Positions 46,904 to 57,401 of a DNA stretch of 64,000 nt are shown piece by piece. The stretch is from Streptomyces marincola. Its GTDB lineage: Bacteria; Actinomycetota; Actinomycetes; Streptomycetales; Streptomycetaceae. Both the position numbers and the translations under genes were made by a program. Within the stretch, counting starts at the first letter, position 1. The number at the start of each line of letters is the position of its first letter. The DNA is taken from NCBI RefSeq assembly GCF_020410765.1, contig NZ_CP084541.1, positions 3,856,001 to 3,920,000 of the forward strand, given 5' to 3'. A model generated the notes under the pieces. The model had not been told where the DNA came from. It ran no database searches and saw only the letters and a list, made by a program, of their open reading frames with translations.

Positions 46904-47710
46904 GTGGGATCTCTGCGCACACCCGTCGGCCCGCTGCCCTCGTCCATCTACTGGCGACGCAGGGCCGTCGTGCTGCTGCTGATCGCGCTCGTCGTGCTGC
47001 TCGTCTTCTGGGCGCTGCGCTCGGGGGGCGGCGACGAGGAGCCCACCGGCGGGGACGACGGCGCCGGCGGACCGGTCGAGTCCATCACGCCGGGGCCCGC
47101 CCCCTCCGAGTCCCTGATCGAGGAACGCCCGGGCGGCCGGGGCGACTCGACGTCCGACGGGGAGGACGGCGAGAACGGCGGCGACGGCGCCGGGGGCGAG
47201 GACGCGGGCGGCGACGGCACCGGCGGGGACGCCGCGGCGGACGGGGACGGCGCCGGTGGCGGGGCGGCCGACGACGGCGCGAACGGCTCCGGCCGGGCCG
47301 ACGCCGCGGCGCTGCCCGAGTGCACCGAGGAGGCCCTGTCGATCTCGCTGCGCAGCGACGCCAACGCCTACGCGCCCGGCGAGGTGCCCGAGGTCCGGCT
47401 CACCGTGGAGAACGCGGGCCCGGCCGACTGCCGCGTCGACTTCGGCCACGAGGCGCTGGTCGTCACCATCGCCAACGCGGCCGACGAACAGGTCTGGTCC
47501 TCCGCCGACTGCCCCACGGGCGAGGCGTCCCTGCCGGTCGCCGTGCCCGCGGGCGGCTCGGAGAGCTTCGCCCTGGTCTGGGACCGGCGGCACTCCACCG
47601 CGGACTGCGACGGCGACGGCCGGGAGGCGGCGGCCGATTCCTACCTGGCGGAGGCCGCGCTCGCGGACTACCCGGTCGTGCAGACGACCTTCCGCTTCGA
47701 CGAGGACTGA
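46904..47710 (+). CDS. Membrane-anchored protein with acidic Gly-rich linker and extracellular domain
   Basis: 268 residues. One membrane helix lies at about 20-39 (RRAVVLLLIALVVLLVFWAL), with a short cytoplasmic basic end. A very acidic Gly/Asp linker (44-130) follows. Then comes a beta-rich domain with LSISLRSDANAYAPGEVPEV, VENAGPADCRVDFG and SESFALVWDRR. The domain resembles DUF4232-like or immunoglobulin-like extracellular modules and has paired cysteines. Probably surface exposed; function unknown. Confidence 0.82.
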   Translation: MGSLRTPVGPLPSSIYWRRRAVVLLLIALVVLLVFWALRSGGGDEEPTGGDDGAGGPVESITPGPAPSESLIEERPGGRGDSTSDGEDGENGGDGAGGEDAGGDGTGGDAAADGDGAGGGAADDGANGSGRADAAALPECTEEALSISLRSDANAYAPGEVPEVRLTVENAGPADCRVDFGHEALVVTIANAADEQVWSSADCPTGEASLPVAVPAGGSESFALVWDRRHSTADCDGDGREAAADSYLAEAALADYPVVQTTFRFDED

Positions 47711-47834
47711 CGGCGGGCGCCGGCCGCCCGGCCGGGGACGGACGTTCCCCGGGGCCGGAAACCGCCCGCAGGCGCTCCGGCCCGGGGCGGGGCGGCGGAA
47801 CGGGCGGGGGAGCCACGGGAGAACGCGCCGTGCC

Positions 47835-47910
47835 CGTCCGCCCCGCGCGGCCGGTGACGGGCCGGTCGGACGTCAACTTTCCCGGAACCGTCCGCCCCGC
47901 GCGGCCGGTG
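47835..47910. repeat. Two 22-bp direct repeats
   Basis: Copies at 47835-47856 and 47889-47910 begin CGTCCGCCCCGCGCG and share 22 bases. The first 15 bases recur at 62756-62770. They lie in the 237-base gap between two convergent genes, which otherwise holds no gene. Confidence 0.6.
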
Positions 47911-47947
47911 GCGGGCCCACGCCCTGCCGGGCGGGGCGTTCGAGGCG

Positions 47948-49072
47948 TCAGACGTAGCGTTCGAGGATGGAGGACTCGGCCAGCCGCGACAGGCCCTCGC
48001 GCACCGACCTGGCCCTGGTCTCCCCGACGCCGTCCACGGCCTGGAGGTCGTCGACACTCGCCGCGAGCAGCTTCTGGAGGCCGCCGAAGTGGTCCACCAG
48101 CCGGTCGATGACCAGGCCGGGCAGCCGGGGCACCTTGGCCAGCAGGCGGAAGCCGCGCGGCGAGACCGAGGTGTCGAGGGACTCGGGCGCGGCGCTGTAG
48201 CCCAGCGCACGCGCGACCAGGGCCAGTTCGAGCAGCTCGGCGTGCCCGAGACCGTCGAGCTCGGCCAGCGCCGTGCCGACCTTGCGGGACCGCTTGCCGC
48301 CCGCGTCGGGCAGGTAGTCACGGACGATCAGCTGGCGTTCCGGCTCGACGCCCGCGATCAGCTCGTCGAGCTGGAGCGACAGCAGCCGCCCGTCGGTGCC
48401 CAGCTCCACGACGTACTCGGCGATCTCGGCCGCGATGCGGCGGACCATCTCAAGGCGCTGGGCGACGGCCGCCACGTCCCGCACGGTGACGAGGTCCTCG
48501 ATCTCCAGCGCGGAGAGCGTGCCCGTCACCTCGTCGAGCCGCAGCTTGTAGCGCTCAAGGGTGGCCAGGGCCTGGTTGGCCCGCGACAGGATCGCGCCCG
48601 AGTCCTCAAGCACGCGCCGCTGCCCGTCCAGGTAGAGCGCGATCAACCGCATCGACTGGCTCACCGAGACCACGGGGAAACCGGTCTGGATCGACACCCG
48701 CTGGGCCGTGCGGTGCCGCGTGCCCGTCTCCTCGGTCGGGATGCTCGGGTCGGGCACGAGCTGCACCCCGGCCCGCACGATCCGCGAGATGTCCCGGTCC
48801 ACGATCACCGCGCCGTCGAGCTTGCACAGCTCGCGCAGCCGCGTCGCCGTGAACTCGACGTCCAGCACGAAGCCGCCCGTGCACAGCGACTCGACCGTCC
48901 GGTCCACACCGAGGACGATCAGCCCGCCCGTGTTCCCCCTCAGGATGCGCTCAAGGCCGTCCCGCAGCTGGGTCCCCGGGGCCACGGCGCTCAGCGCGGC
49001 CCGCAGCAGCCCGTCCGCCCCGGGACCGCTCCCGGACCTCCCGGGCCCGGCAGGACGGTCGCTGGCTGCCAT
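47948..49072 (-). CDS. disA: DNA integrity scanning protein, diadenylate cyclase
   Basis: Makes c-di-AMP from two ATP and stops when bound to branched DNA. 374 residues. The DAC domain has the active-site DGA at 86-88 and RHR at 119-121 (GTRHRTAQR). The linker helices and a C-terminal helix-hairpin-helix ([19 protein letters not shown]) bind DNA. ATG 49072 has CGGAGGAT 4-5 bases upstream. It follows radA by 42 bases; the radA-disA pair is conserved, and RadA is known in other bacteria to affect DisA activity. Confidence 0.96.
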   Translation of the reverse strand: MAASDRPAGPGRSGSGPGADGLLRAALSAVAPGTQLRDGLERILRGNTGGLIVLGVDRTVESLCTGGFVLDVEFTATRLRELCKLDGAVIVDRDISRIVRAGVQLVPDPSIPTEETGTRHRTAQRVSIQTGFPVVSVSQSMRLIALYLDGQRRVLEDSGAILSRANQALATLERYKLRLDEVTGTLSALEIEDLVTVRDVAAVAQRLEMVRRIAAEIAEYVVELGTDGRLLSLQLDELIAGVEPERQLIVRDYLPDAGGKRSRKVGTALAELDGLGHAELLELALVARALGYSAAPESLDTSVSPRGFRLLAKVPRLPGLVIDRLVDHFGGLQKLLAASVDDLQAVDGVGETRARSVREGLSRLAESSILERYV

Positions 49073-49114
49073 GCAATCCTCCGGGAGACGAACCTGCGCT
49101 TGGTGCACATGAGT

Positions 49115-50512
49115 CTACCGGCGCACCTCCTCCCGGCGGCTTGACTCGGCGCCGCGCGCGGGCAGCACACGCAGGGCCTCCCCGATGTCGCCCACCTCGC
49201 GCACCCGCATACCGGCCGGCGCCGTGCCCGAGTCGGTGGGCACGAGCGCCTGCGTGAAACCGAGCCGTGCCGCCTCGGCCAGGCGCCGCTGCACCCCGGT
49301 GACGCGCCGCACCTCGCCGGCGAGCCCGACCTCGCCGATGGCCACCAGGTTCTTCGGGAGCGGCGTGTCCGACGCGGCGCTGGCCAGCGCCAGGGCCACC
49401 GCGAGATCCGCGGCCGGCTCCGACAGGCGCACCCCGCCCACGGTCGCCGTGTAGATGTCGTTCTTGCCGAGGGACGCTATCTGCCCGCGCTGCTCCAGCA
49501 CGGCGAGCATCATCGACACCCGCGACGTCTCAAGACCCGACGTGGTGCGCCGCGGGGACGGGATCTGGCTGGCCACCGTCAGCGACTGCACCTCGGCCAC
49601 CAGGGGTCTGCGGCCTTCGAGCGTCACGGTCAGACACGTGCCCGGCACCGGCTCGTCCCGCCGGGTGAGGAACAGCCCGGACGGGTCGGCGAGCGAGGTG
49701 ATCCCCTCGTCGTGCAGCTCGAAGCAGCCGACCTCGTCGGTGGCGCCGTAGCGGTTCTTCACGCCGCGCACCAGGCGCAGCCTGGCGTGCCTGTCCCCCT
49801 CGAAGTGCAGCACCACGTCGACCAGGTGCTCCAGCAGGCGGGGGCCCGCGATCGCCCCGTCCTTCGTGACGTGCCCGACCAGCAGCGTGGACATGCCGCG
49901 CTCCTTGGACGCCCGGATCAGCGCCCCCGCCACCTCGCGCACCTGCGCCATGCCCCCCGGCGCGCCGTCCACCTCGGCCGACGCGACGGTCTGCACCGAG
50001 TCGAGCACGAGCAGCGCCGGCTTCACCTGGTCGAGCTGGCCGAGCACCGACCCCAGGTCGGTCTCGGCGGCCAGGTACAGGTCGTCGTCCAGGGCGCCGA
50101 TCCGGTCGGCGCGCATCCGCACCTGCGCGGCCGACTCCTCGCCCGTCACGTACAGCGTCCGGTGCGTGGCGGACGCCGACTTGGCCGCGACATCGAGCAG
50201 CAGAGTCGACTTGCCGACTCCGGGCTCGCCGGCGAGCAGCACCACCGCGCCCGGCACCAGGCCCCCGCCGAGCACGCGGTCGAGCTCCGGCACGCCCGTG
50301 CCGCGCGCCGCGGCCTGCACCGCGTCCACCTGCCCGATCGGCACCGCGGGCGAGGCCACGCGCGCCGCCGGCACGGTGCGCACGGCGGGCGCGGCGCCCA
50401 ACTCCTCGACGGTGCCCCACGCGTGGCACTCGGGGCAGCGGCCGAGCCACTTGCCCGTGGACCAGCCGCATTCGGTGCACCGGTACGAGGGGCGGTCTGT
50501 TTTTCGAGCCAT
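49115..50512 (-). CDS. radA: DNA repair protein RadA
   Basis: RecA-like ATPase that promotes branch migration in recombination. 465 residues. The N-terminal zinc finger has Cys12-x2-Cys15 and Cys26-x2-Cys29. Walker A is GEPGVGKS at about 95-102. The RadA-specific KNRYG appears as RGVKNRYGATDEVG. The C-terminal Lon-like domain (LSEPAADLAVALALASA) completes the family layout. ATG 50512 follows a TAGCGT -10 by 7 bases, so a leaderless transcript is likely; disA is the next gene. Confidence 0.96.
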   Translation of the reverse strand: MARKTDRPSYRCTECGWSTGKWLGRCPECHAWGTVEELGAAPAVRTVPAARVASPAVPIGQVDAVQAAARGTGVPELDRVLGGGLVPGAVVLLAGEPGVGKSTLLLDVAAKSASATHRTLYVTGEESAAQVRMRADRIGALDDDLYLAAETDLGSVLGQLDQVKPALLVLDSVQTVASAEVDGAPGGMAQVREVAGALIRASKERGMSTLLVGHVTKDGAIAGPRLLEHLVDVVLHFEGDRHARLRLVRGVKNRYGATDEVGCFELHDEGITSLADPSGLFLTRRDEPVPGTCLTVTLEGRRPLVAEVQSLTVASQIPSPRRTTSGLETSRVSMMLAVLEQRGQIASLGKNDIYTATVGGVRLSEPAADLAVALALASAASDTPLPKNLVAIGEVGLAGEVRRVTGVQRRLAEAARLGFTQALVPTDSGTAPAGMRVREVGDIGEALRVLPARGAESSRREEVRR

Positions 50513-50519
50513 GCCCAGA

Positions 50520-50525
50520 ACGCTA
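50520..50525 (-). promoter_or_regulatory. -10 element of radA (leaderless-type)
   Basis: TAGCGT on the minus strand, 7 bases before ATG 50512. Confidence 0.45.
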
Positions 50526-50639
50526 CTCCCGCCCGCTGACACCCAGCGGCCGGAACGGGGCCGTCGGCGTCACCCGTTAGAAGGAACCTCGCCGACCGGG
50601 CGGCGATGGCGGGTCAGGGGCGCCTAACGTTCCCCTCTG

Positions 50640-52334
50640 ATGACCCGCAGCCGCGAACGACCGGCGCGCGCGGCCCACCACCCCGCCGCCGCTCCGCCCC
50701 CAGCACGTCCGTCCGATGCCACCGCCTCCCCGAGCGCCTCACCCTTCGGCGCGTCACCGGGCGAGGCGGCCACCGCCGTTGCGGCGGCCGACCGCCGCAG
50801 GCCGGCGTACGACGACGCCTACCTGGACGGTCTGTTCACCTACTGCCTGTCCGTCATGTGCGAGCACGACGCGGCCACCGCCGCGCTCGGTGAGGCGCTG
50901 GCGCTCGCGGAGGCGCAGCACGAGCGCGGCCGGCGCCCGTCGGATCCCGCGCTCCTGCGCGCGTGGCTCTACGCGCTCGCCCGCTGGACCTGCCTGCGGC
51001 GGCTGGCCGCGCACGAGAAGGAGGGCCAGGGCCGCCCGGTGCCGCGCGCGTTCGGCGAGGACGCGGCGCACCGCCACCGCGAGCTGGCCGCGCTCTCCTG
51101 GCCGGAGGCGGCCGGTACGACGCCGGACCAGCGCGAGGCGCTCGAACTCGCCGTGCGGCACCAGCTGTCCGCCCGCGAGGTGGCCAGGGTGCTGCGCCTC
51201 GCCGCCGACGACGCGCGGACCCTGCTGGCCGAGGCGGCCCGCGAGGTCGAACGCACGCGCGCCGCGCTCGCCGCCGTGGACGCGGCCGGCTGCCCGGCCG
51301 CCGCCGCCCTGTCGGGGGACGACCGGGGCCTGCTGCTCGGCCCGGCCATGCGCAGGGAGCTGCTGCGCCACGTCGACGCTTGCCCCTCGTGCCGGCTGAT
51401 CGCGCAGCGCGCCGCGGTCGAGGTCGGCTGGCGCGGCAGCGGCTCGGCCGGGCCGTCGCGCCTGGCCGTGCTGCCCGCGCCGCGCGCCGCCGTGCAGGCC
51501 GCGCGGCTCGCGATCCGGCGCGCGCGGGCCCAGTACGCGCCGCGCTACGACAGGTCGGGGTTCCCGCTGCCCGACAAGGACAAGTCGGCCCGCCGCGAGC
51601 GGCTGCGCAGCCGCGTGATGACGTCGACGGTCGCCGTGACGGTGGTCGCCGTTCCCGTGCTCGCCCTGTGGGCCGCCTACCGCGGCGCGCCCCCGGCCGG
51701 CGAGACGGCGGGCGAGGGCACCGCGGCGGCGGCCGAGGACACGGCGGCCGACGGCGCGAACGGCTCGGGGCGGCACCCGTATGGGACGAGCCCGCGGACG
51801 GAAGAGAGCGCGACCGGGGCCGGCGAGCGCGTGAAGCGGGAACCGGGCGGGGAGGACGCGGAGGAGAGCGAGGACGACGCGGGCGAGCCGGCGCCCGGCG
51901 GCGCCGCGCCGTCGGCCGGCGGCGGCCGGGAGCACGCGGCGGGCGGCGACCGCGAGGAGCGCACCGCGGGGCGGCTGGCGGTCGACGCGGTGGCCACGGA
52001 AGCGGGCACGCGGATCACACTGACGGCCTCGGGCGGGGCCCCGGTGGAGTGGACGGCGGGCACGGACGCCGCCTGGGTCGCGCTGAGCCGGACGTCGGGC
52101 ACCCTGCGGCCCGGCGAGTCGGCCGTGATCGACGTGACGATCGACCGGGCGCGCGAGCCGGCCGGCGCGTGGCAGGGGCGCATCACGGTGCGGCCGGCCG
52201 GGGCCGTCGTCACGGTCGAGGGCAGCGGCCCCGCCGACCCCGAGCCCTCCGAGCCGGCGCCCGAGCCCGAGCCGTCGGAGCCGGCGCCGGGCGAGCCGGG
52301 CACGGACCCCGAGGAGGGCACCGGGTCCGGCTGA
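50640..52334 (+). CDS. Sigma-like / zinc-finger / transmembrane / BACON fusion protein
   Basis: 564 residues. Residues 58-125 resemble an ECF sigma region 2 and 160-210 a region 4 ([20 protein letters not shown]). A ZAS-type anti-sigma motif follows, His244-x3-Cys248-x2-Cys251 in RHVDACPSC. One membrane helix lies at about 328-346, then an acidic linker and an extracellular BACON-like beta domain (about 455-540; [20 protein letters not shown]). A Pro/Glu tail ends it. Cytoplasmic sigma-like and external sensor parts are thus in one chain. Sigma activity is uncertain because region 2 looks degenerate. Confidence 0.8.
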   Translation: MTRSRERPARAAHHPAAAPPPARPSDATASPSASPFGASPGEAATAVAAADRRRPAYDDAYLDGLFTYCLSVMCEHDAATAALGEALALAEAQHERGRRPSDPALLRAWLYALARWTCLRRLAAHEKEGQGRPVPRAFGEDAAHRHRELAALSWPEAAGTTPDQREALELAVRHQLSAREVARVLRLAADDARTLLAEAAREVERTRAALAAVDAAGCPAAAALSGDDRGLLLGPAMRRELLRHVDACPSCRLIAQRAAVEVGWRGSGSAGPSRLAVLPAPRAAVQAARLAIRRARAQYAPRYDRSGFPLPDKDKSARRERLRSRVMTSTVAVTVVAVPVLALWAAYRGAPPAGETAGEGTAAAAEDTAADGANGSGRHPYGTSPRTEESATGAGERVKREPGGEDAEESEDDAGEPAPGGAAPSAGGGREHAAGGDREERTAGRLAVDAVATEAGTRITLTASGGAPVEWTAGTDAAWVALSRTSGTLRPGESAVIDVTIDRAREPAGAWQGRITVRPAGAVVTVEGSGPADPEPSEPAPEPEPSEPAPGEPGTDPEEGTGSG

Positions 52335-52366
52335 GCGCGGTCCGAGGGCCGGGCCGCCCCCGGCAC

Positions 52367-53209
52367 TCACCTGGGCCCTGGCTCCCCGCCGCGGTTCACC
52401 GCGGGCGGCGCGGTCGCCAGGTGCAGCCGGGTGAACGCGAGGGCCTCGGCCAGGTCGGCCCGGCGCGCCTCGGGCGAGGCCGCGCGCCTGGTGTTCACCT
52501 CGACGACGACGTGGCCGCCGTAGCCGGTGGCCGCGAGCCGTTCGAGGAGGGCGGCGCACGGCTGGCTGCCGCGGCCCGGCACGAGGTGCTCGTCCTTGCC
52601 CGAGCCGCTGCCGTCCGCGATGTGGACGTGCGCGAGCCGCTCGCCCATCCGGTCCGCCATGGCGAGGGCGTCGGAACGCGAGGTCGCGGTGTGCGACACG
52701 TCGAGCGTGAAGTGCGGGAACTCGTTCTCCGTGGGGTCCCACCCCGGCGCGTACGCGAGGACTTCGCGGTCGCGGTAGCGCCACGGGTACATGTTCTCGA
52801 CCGCGAACGTGATGTCGGTCTCGCCGTCGAGCCGCCGGATGCCCCGGACGAAGTCGCGGGCGTAGGCGCGCTGCCAGCGGAACGGCGGGTGGACCACCAC
52901 CGTCGAGGCGCCGAGCCGCTGGGCCGCGTCGCGCGAGCGCAGCAGCTTGGCCCACGGGTCCGTGCCCCAGACGCGCTGCGTCACCAGCAGGCAGGGGGCG
53001 TGCACCGCGAGGACGGGCACGCCGTGCCGCGCGGACAGCTCGCCCAGCGCGTCCACGTCCTGGCTCACCGGGTCGGTCCAGACCATGACCTCGACACCGT
53101 CGTAGCCGAGCCGGCCGGCTATCTCGAAGGCCGCGGCGGTGTTCTCCGGGTACACGGACGCGGTCGACAGGGCGATCTTCGCGTCCGGGACGGATGCCTG
53201 ATGTGCCAC
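52367..53209 (-). CDS. Sugar phosphate isomerase/epimerase-like protein
   Basis: 280 residues of the xylose-isomerase-like TIM barrel (AP endonuclease 2 superfamily). It opens [21 protein letters not shown], then [64 protein letters not shown] and VVVEVNTRR. The His/Glu/Asp metal ligands of the fold appear in these motifs. The substrate cannot be named. GTG 53209 follows a TAGGCT -10 by 7 bases. From memory it lies beside ppx and ilvD in other streptomycetes. Confidence 0.88.
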   Translation of the reverse strand: MAHQASVPDAKIALSTASVYPENTAAAFEIAGRLGYDGVEVMVWTDPVSQDVDALGELSARHGVPVLAVHAPCLLVTQRVWGTDPWAKLLRSRDAAQRLGASTVVVHPPFRWQRAYARDFVRGIRRLDGETDITFAVENMYPWRYRDREVLAYAPGWDPTENEFPHFTLDVSHTATSRSDALAMADRMGERLAHVHIADGSGSGKDEHLVPGRGSQPCAALLERLAATGYGGHVVVEVNTRRAASPEARRADLAEALAFTRLHLATAPPAVNRGGEPGPR

Positions 53210-53216
53210 GGCGTCA

Positions 53217-53222
53217 AGCCTA
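53217..53222 (-). promoter_or_regulatory. -10 element of the isomerase-like gene (leaderless-type)
   Basis: TAGGCT on the minus strand, 7 bases before GTG 53209. Confidence 0.45.
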
Positions 53223-53353
53223 CGTGCCGGGCGGCGGCGCGTCGTTCGATCCACCGTACGCGCCCGGCGCCGGCGCGCACGCCCGGCGCGAGCCGCGTCC
53301 GCGCTGCCCGGACGCCGCCCTCGGCCGCCGTCCCGCCACCGCCCCGCGCCGGC

Positions 53354-54286
53354 TCAGGCGGCGCGCATGCGGTCGAGCCGGCGCAGGATCACGCCCTCGC
53401 GCAGCGCCCACGGGCAGATCTCCAGCGTCTCCACGCCGAACAGGTCCATCGCCGCCTCGGCCACCACGGCCCCCGCGAGCAGCTGCCTGGCCCGCCCCTC
53501 GGACACCCCGGGCAGCTGCTGGCGCTCCCGCACCGGCAGCTCGGCCAGCCGCTGGCTCCACTTCTGGAGGTCCTCGCGCGCCAGGTCCCGCCGCACGTAC
53601 AGGCCCTCGCCGGACCGCGCGGCCCCCGCGACGCGCGCCAGCTGCTTGAACGTCTTCGACGTCCCGACCACCCGGTCCGCGGCCCCGAGCCGGGTGAAGT
53701 CCCCGACGATGCGCGCCATCCGCGACCGGACGTCGCGGCGCAGCGACCGCACGTCCTCAGGGGACGGCGGGTCGCCCGGCAGCCGGGCGGCGGTCAGCCG
53801 CCCCGCGCCCAGTGGCAACGAGGCGGCGGCGTCCGGCTCCTCGTCCAGTCCGAACGCGATTTCGAGCGAGCCGCCGCCGATGTCGAACATCAGCAGCCGC
53901 CCCGCCGACCAGCCCAGCCAGCGCCGCGCCGCGAGGAACGTCAGCCGCGCCTCGTCCTGCCCGGACAGCACCTGGAGCACCACCCCGGTCTCGTTCGCGA
54001 CCCGCGCGAGCACCTCGTCCGCGTTGCTCGCCTCGCGCACCGCCGAGGTCGCGAACGGCAGCAGATCGGCGACCCCCTGGTCCTCCGCCACGTCCAGCGC
54101 CTCGCGCACGGTCGCCACCAGCCGGTCCACACCGCCGCCGCCGATCGCGCCCCGCTCGTCGAGCAGTTCCGCCAGGCGCAGTTCGGCCTTGTGCGAGTAG
54201 GCGGGCAGCGGGCGCGCGCCCGGATGCGCGTCCACCACGAGCAGATGGACCGTGTTGGACCCCACGTCGAGAACTCCGAGCCTCAT
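53354..54286 (-). CDS. Ppx/GppA-family exopolyphosphatase
   Basis: 310 residues, the short single-unit form. It opens [19 protein letters not shown], the ASKHA phosphate loop. It also has [47 protein letters not shown] and [12 protein letters not shown]. Members hydrolyse polyphosphate or pppGpp. The short actinobacterial type often has weak polyphosphatase activity, so the exact substrate is open. ATG 54286 follows TAGCGT by 8 bases. It is divergent from the Cys-rich gene at 54323 across 36 bases. Confidence 0.92.
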   Translation of the reverse strand: MRLGVLDVGSNTVHLLVVDAHPGARPLPAYSHKAELRLAELLDERGAIGGGGVDRLVATVREALDVAEDQGVADLLPFATSAVREASNADEVLARVANETGVVLQVLSGQDEARLTFLAARRWLGWSAGRLLMFDIGGGSLEIAFGLDEEPDAAASLPLGAGRLTAARLPGDPPSPEDVRSLRRDVRSRMARIVGDFTRLGAADRVVGTSKTFKQLARVAGAARSGEGLYVRRDLAREDLQKWSQRLAELPVRERQQLPGVSEGRARQLLAGAVVAEAAMDLFGVETLEICPWALREGVILRRLDRMRAA

Positions 54287-54294
54287 GGGCGTCC

Positions 54295-54300
54295 ACGCTA
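54295..54300 (-). promoter_or_regulatory. -10 element of the Ppx/GppA gene
   Basis: TAGCGT on the minus strand, 8 bases before ATG 54286. It lies back-to-back with the -10 of the divergent gene, so the two promoters overlap. Confidence 0.4.
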
Positions 54301-54310
54301 CCCCGCCCTC

Positions 54311-54316
54311 TACCCT
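54311..54316 (+). promoter_or_regulatory. -10 element of the Cys-rich gene (leaderless-type)
   Basis: TACCCT, 6 bases before GTG 54323. Confidence 0.4.
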
Positions 54317-54322
54317 GGCGTT

Positions 54323-55186
54323 GTGGCCAAGACGAAGAGGACGAAGCCGGGCAGAACTCCCCGGCCGCTCGACGGGGCGCGCCGTCGCGCGGCCGGCGAA
54401 GAGGTGGCGCTCGACCACCCGCGGGCCTGGATCGAGTTCCCCGACCCGGCCGACGCGGAGCAGGTGTTCCGCTGCGACCTGACGTGGCTGACCTCGCGCT
54501 GGAGCTGCGTGTTCGGCCGCGGCTGCCAGGGCATTCAGGCGGGGCGCGCCTCCGACGGCTGCTGCACGCTCGGCGCGCACTTCTCCGACGAGGACGACGA
54601 ACGGCGCGTGGCCGGGCACATGGCCCGGCTGACCCCCGCGACCTGGCAGTACCACGCCGAGGGCAGCGGCCCCGACGGCTGGGTGGAGCTCGACGACGAC
54701 GATGAACGCCGCACCCGCCGCGTGGACGGCGCCTGCATCTTCCTCAACCGGCCGGGATTCTCCGGCGGCGAGGGCTGCGCGCTGCACACCCTCGCGCTGC
54801 GCGAAGGCAGCGAGCCCCTGACGACGAAGCCGGACGTGTGCTGGCAGTTGCCGGTGCGCAGGACGTACGAGTGGGTCGAGCAGCCGGACGGCGAGCAGCT
54901 GCTGTACGTCTCGATCGGCGAGTACGACCGGCGGGGTTGGGGGCCCGGCGGCCACGACCTGCACTGGTGGTGCACCGGCGCGCCCGCGGCGCACGGCGCG
55001 AGCGAGCCGCTGTACCTCACCTACCGGCCCGAGCTGACCGAGCTGATGGGCAAGGCCGGGTACGACCGGCTCGTCGAGCTGTGCGAGCAGCGCCTCGCGG
55101 CGGCCTCCGCGCTGCCCCCGGGCGCCAGGCCGCTGCCCCTGCTCGCCGCGCACCCGGCCGACCCGGTGGAGGCCCCGGTGCAGTAG
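54323..55186 (+). CDS. Cys-rich YkgJ/DUF3109-like protein
   Basis: 287 residues, soluble. Eight Cys lie in two groups: 51, 62, 68, 80 and 81 ([11 protein letters not shown]), then 138, 152 and 173 ([27 protein letters not shown]). The CC pair followed by C-F-L ... C-x-L ... C-W-x-L-P matches the zinc/iron-chelating CxxCxxCC (YkgJ) and DUF3109 logic. The basic N-terminus (KTKRTKPGR) is unordered. Divergent from ppx. A metal or Fe-S cluster is expected; the role is unknown. Confidence 0.8.
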   Translation: MAKTKRTKPGRTPRPLDGARRRAAGEEVALDHPRAWIEFPDPADAEQVFRCDLTWLTSRWSCVFGRGCQGIQAGRASDGCCTLGAHFSDEDDERRVAGHMARLTPATWQYHAEGSGPDGWVELDDDDERRTRRVDGACIFLNRPGFSGGEGCALHTLALREGSEPLTTKPDVCWQLPVRRTYEWVEQPDGEQLLYVSIGEYDRRGWGPGGHDLHWWCTGAPAAHGASEPLYLTYRPELTELMGKAGYDRLVELCEQRLAAASALPPGARPLPLLAAHPADPVEAPVQ

Positions 55187-55220
55187 GAACGCCCGCCCCG
55201 GCACAGCGACGGCCCGTCAG

Positions 55221-55270
55221 CGGAACGACCGGTGCCCGGCCGGAACGACCGCGCGCCGCCGGAACGACCG
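55221..55270. repeat. Three direct repeats of CGGAACGACCG upstream of ilvD
   Basis: Copies at 55221-55231, 55241-55251 and 55260-55270 are spaced about two helical turns apart (20 and 19 bases). That is a typical layout for cooperative protein binding. They lie about 150 bases before ilvD. Confidence 0.6.
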
Positions 55271-55417
55271 CACCGCGCCGGGGCGCGCGCCGCCGTTCCC
55301 GCGCCGCCGCCGCGCACCGATGTGTCCGGATCGCGGTCGGCGTGTCCCGGCAGGCGGTCGGAAGGCGTAGCCTCGGAAGCCAGCCGCTCAGGGGCTCGCA
55401 CCGAGAGGAAACGGATC

Positions 55418-57262
55418 ATGGCGACACTGAGGTCCCGCACAGTCACCCACGGCCGCAACATGGCGGGCGCGCGCGCCCTCCTGCGCGCCGCCGGCGTAGC
55501 GCGCGAGGACTTCGGCAAGCCGATCATCGCCGTGGCCAACAGCTTCACCGAGTTCGTGCCGGGGCACACCCACCTCCAGCCCGTCGGCCGGATCGTGTCC
55601 GACGCGATCTCCGAGGCCGGCGGCATCCCGCGCGAGTTCAACACCATCGCGGTCGACGACGGCATCGCCATGGGCCACGGCGGCATGCTGTACTCGCTGC
55701 CCTCGCGCGACCTCATCGCGGACTCGGTCGAGTACATGGTCGAGGCGCACTGCGCGGACGCCCTGGTCTGCATCTCCAACTGCGACAAGATCACCCCGGG
55801 CATGCTGATGGCCGCGATGCGGCTGAACATCCCGACCGTCTTCGTCTCCGGCGGGCCGATGGAGGCGGGCAAGACCACGCTCGTCGACGGCACGGTCCGC
55901 TCCAACCTCGACCTCATCAGCGCCATGTCCGAGGCGGTCAGCGACACCACGTCGGACGAGGACCTGATGCGCATCGAGGAAGCCGCCTGCCCCACCTGCG
56001 GCTCCTGCTCCGGCATGTTCACCGCCAACTCCATGAACTGCCTCGTCGAAGCGCTCGGCCTGGCCCTGCCGGGCAACGGCTCGGTCCTGGCCACGCACAC
56101 CGCGCGCCGCGCGCTGTACGAGGAGGCCGGCCGCACGGTTGTCGACATCACCCGCAGGCACTACGAGCAGGACGACGCCACCGTGCTGCCGCGCGCCGTC
56201 GCCTCGCGGGCCGCGTTCGAGAACGCCATGGCGCTCGACGTCGGCATGGGCGGCTCGACCAACACCGTGCTGCACCTGCTCGCCGCCGCCCAGGAGGCGG
56301 AACTGGCCTTCGACATGGCCGACATCGACGCGGTCTCCCGGCGCGTGCCCTGCGTGTGCAAGGTCGCCCCGAACGGCTCGTACCACATGGAGGACGTGCA
56401 CCGGGCCGGCGGCATCCCCGCGATCCTCGGCGAACTCCAGCGCGCCGGGCTGCTCAACGAGGACGTGCACAGCGTGCACTCCGACTCCCTCGCCGAGTGG
56501 CTGAAGAAGTGGGACATCCGCGGCGGTTCGCCGGCGCCCGAGGCGGTGGAGATGTTCCACGCGGCGCCCGGCTGCGTGCGTTCCGCCAGCGCCTTCTCCC
56601 AGTCGGAACGCTGGGAGTCGCTGGACACCGACGCCGAGAAGGGCTGCGTCCGCAGTGCCGCGCACGCCTACTCGGCCGACGGCGGGCTCGCCGTGCTGTA
56701 CGGCAACCTCGCCGAGGACGGCTGCGTCGTGAAGACCGCGGGCGTCGACGAGTCGATCTGGACGTTCGAGGGCCCCGCCGTCGTCGTGGAGTCCCAGGAG
56801 GAGGCCGTCGAGGCGATCCTGGCCAAGCGCGTCAAGGAGGGCGACGTCGTCGTCGTCCGCTACGAGGGCCCGCGCGGCGGCCCCGGCATGCAGGAGATGC
56901 TGTACCCGACGGCGTTCCTCAAGGGGCGCGGCCTGGGCGCCAAGTGCGCGCTGATCACCGACGGCCGGTTCTCCGGCGGCACGTCCGGCCTCTCCATCGG
57001 CCACGTGTCGCCCGAGGCCGCGGCCGGCGGCACCATCGCCCTGGTGCGCGACGGCGACCCGGTGCGCATCGACATCCCGGCCCGCAGCATCGAGTTGAAG
57101 GTCTCCGAGGAGGAGCTGGCCGAACGCCGCGCCGCGCTCGGCGGGCGTTACGCGCCCCAGGCGCGCGACCGCAAGGTGTCCGTGGCGCTGCGCGCCTACG
57201 CGGCCATGGCCACGAGCGCCGACAAGGGCGCGGTCCGCGACATCAGCAGGTTCGAGGGCTGA
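55418..57262 (+). CDS. ilvD: Dihydroxy-acid dehydratase
   Basis: Fe-S enzyme of valine, leucine and isoleucine synthesis. It dehydrates dihydroxy-acids to 2-keto acids. 614 residues. Cluster and Mg ligands sit in [13 protein letters not shown] (Cys122, Asp123, Lys124) and [16 protein letters not shown]. The substrate-side [16 protein letters not shown] is intact. ATG 55418 is preceded by GAGAGGAAACGG. It is monocistronic, and three direct repeats lie upstream. Confidence 0.96.
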   Translation: MATLRSRTVTHGRNMAGARALLRAAGVAREDFGKPIIAVANSFTEFVPGHTHLQPVGRIVSDAISEAGGIPREFNTIAVDDGIAMGHGGMLYSLPSRDLIADSVEYMVEAHCADALVCISNCDKITPGMLMAAMRLNIPTVFVSGGPMEAGKTTLVDGTVRSNLDLISAMSEAVSDTTSDEDLMRIEEAACPTCGSCSGMFTANSMNCLVEALGLALPGNGSVLATHTARRALYEEAGRTVVDITRRHYEQDDATVLPRAVASRAAFENAMALDVGMGGSTNTVLHLLAAAQEAELAFDMADIDAVSRRVPCVCKVAPNGSYHMEDVHRAGGIPAILGELQRAGLLNEDVHSVHSDSLAEWLKKWDIRGGSPAPEAVEMFHAAPGCVRSASAFSQSERWESLDTDAEKGCVRSAAHAYSADGGLAVLYGNLAEDGCVVKTAGVDESIWTFEGPAVVVESQEEAVEAILAKRVKEGDVVVVRYEGPRGGPGMQEMLYPTAFLKGRGLGAKCALITDGRFSGGTSGLSIGHVSPEAAAGGTIALVRDGDPVRIDIPARSIELKVSEEELAERRAALGGRYAPQARDRKVSVALRAYAAMATSADKGAVRDISRFEG

Positions 57263-57401
57263 CCCCGCCACCGCCGAGTCCCGCACCCGGTGGCCCGGCC
57301 CCGCCCGCCCGGTTCACCCGGTCCGCCGGGTAGGTTCCCTTCAGGCGGTGTTCAGGCCGCCGACAACTCGTGGCAACGGCCGTGACGCAAAGGGCGCAGG
57401 G

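Noticed and set aside
50963..55186. 1407-residue plus-strand frame
   Set aside because: Only its last 287 codons (from GTG 54323) form a real gene; the rest crosses unrelated genes in other frames.
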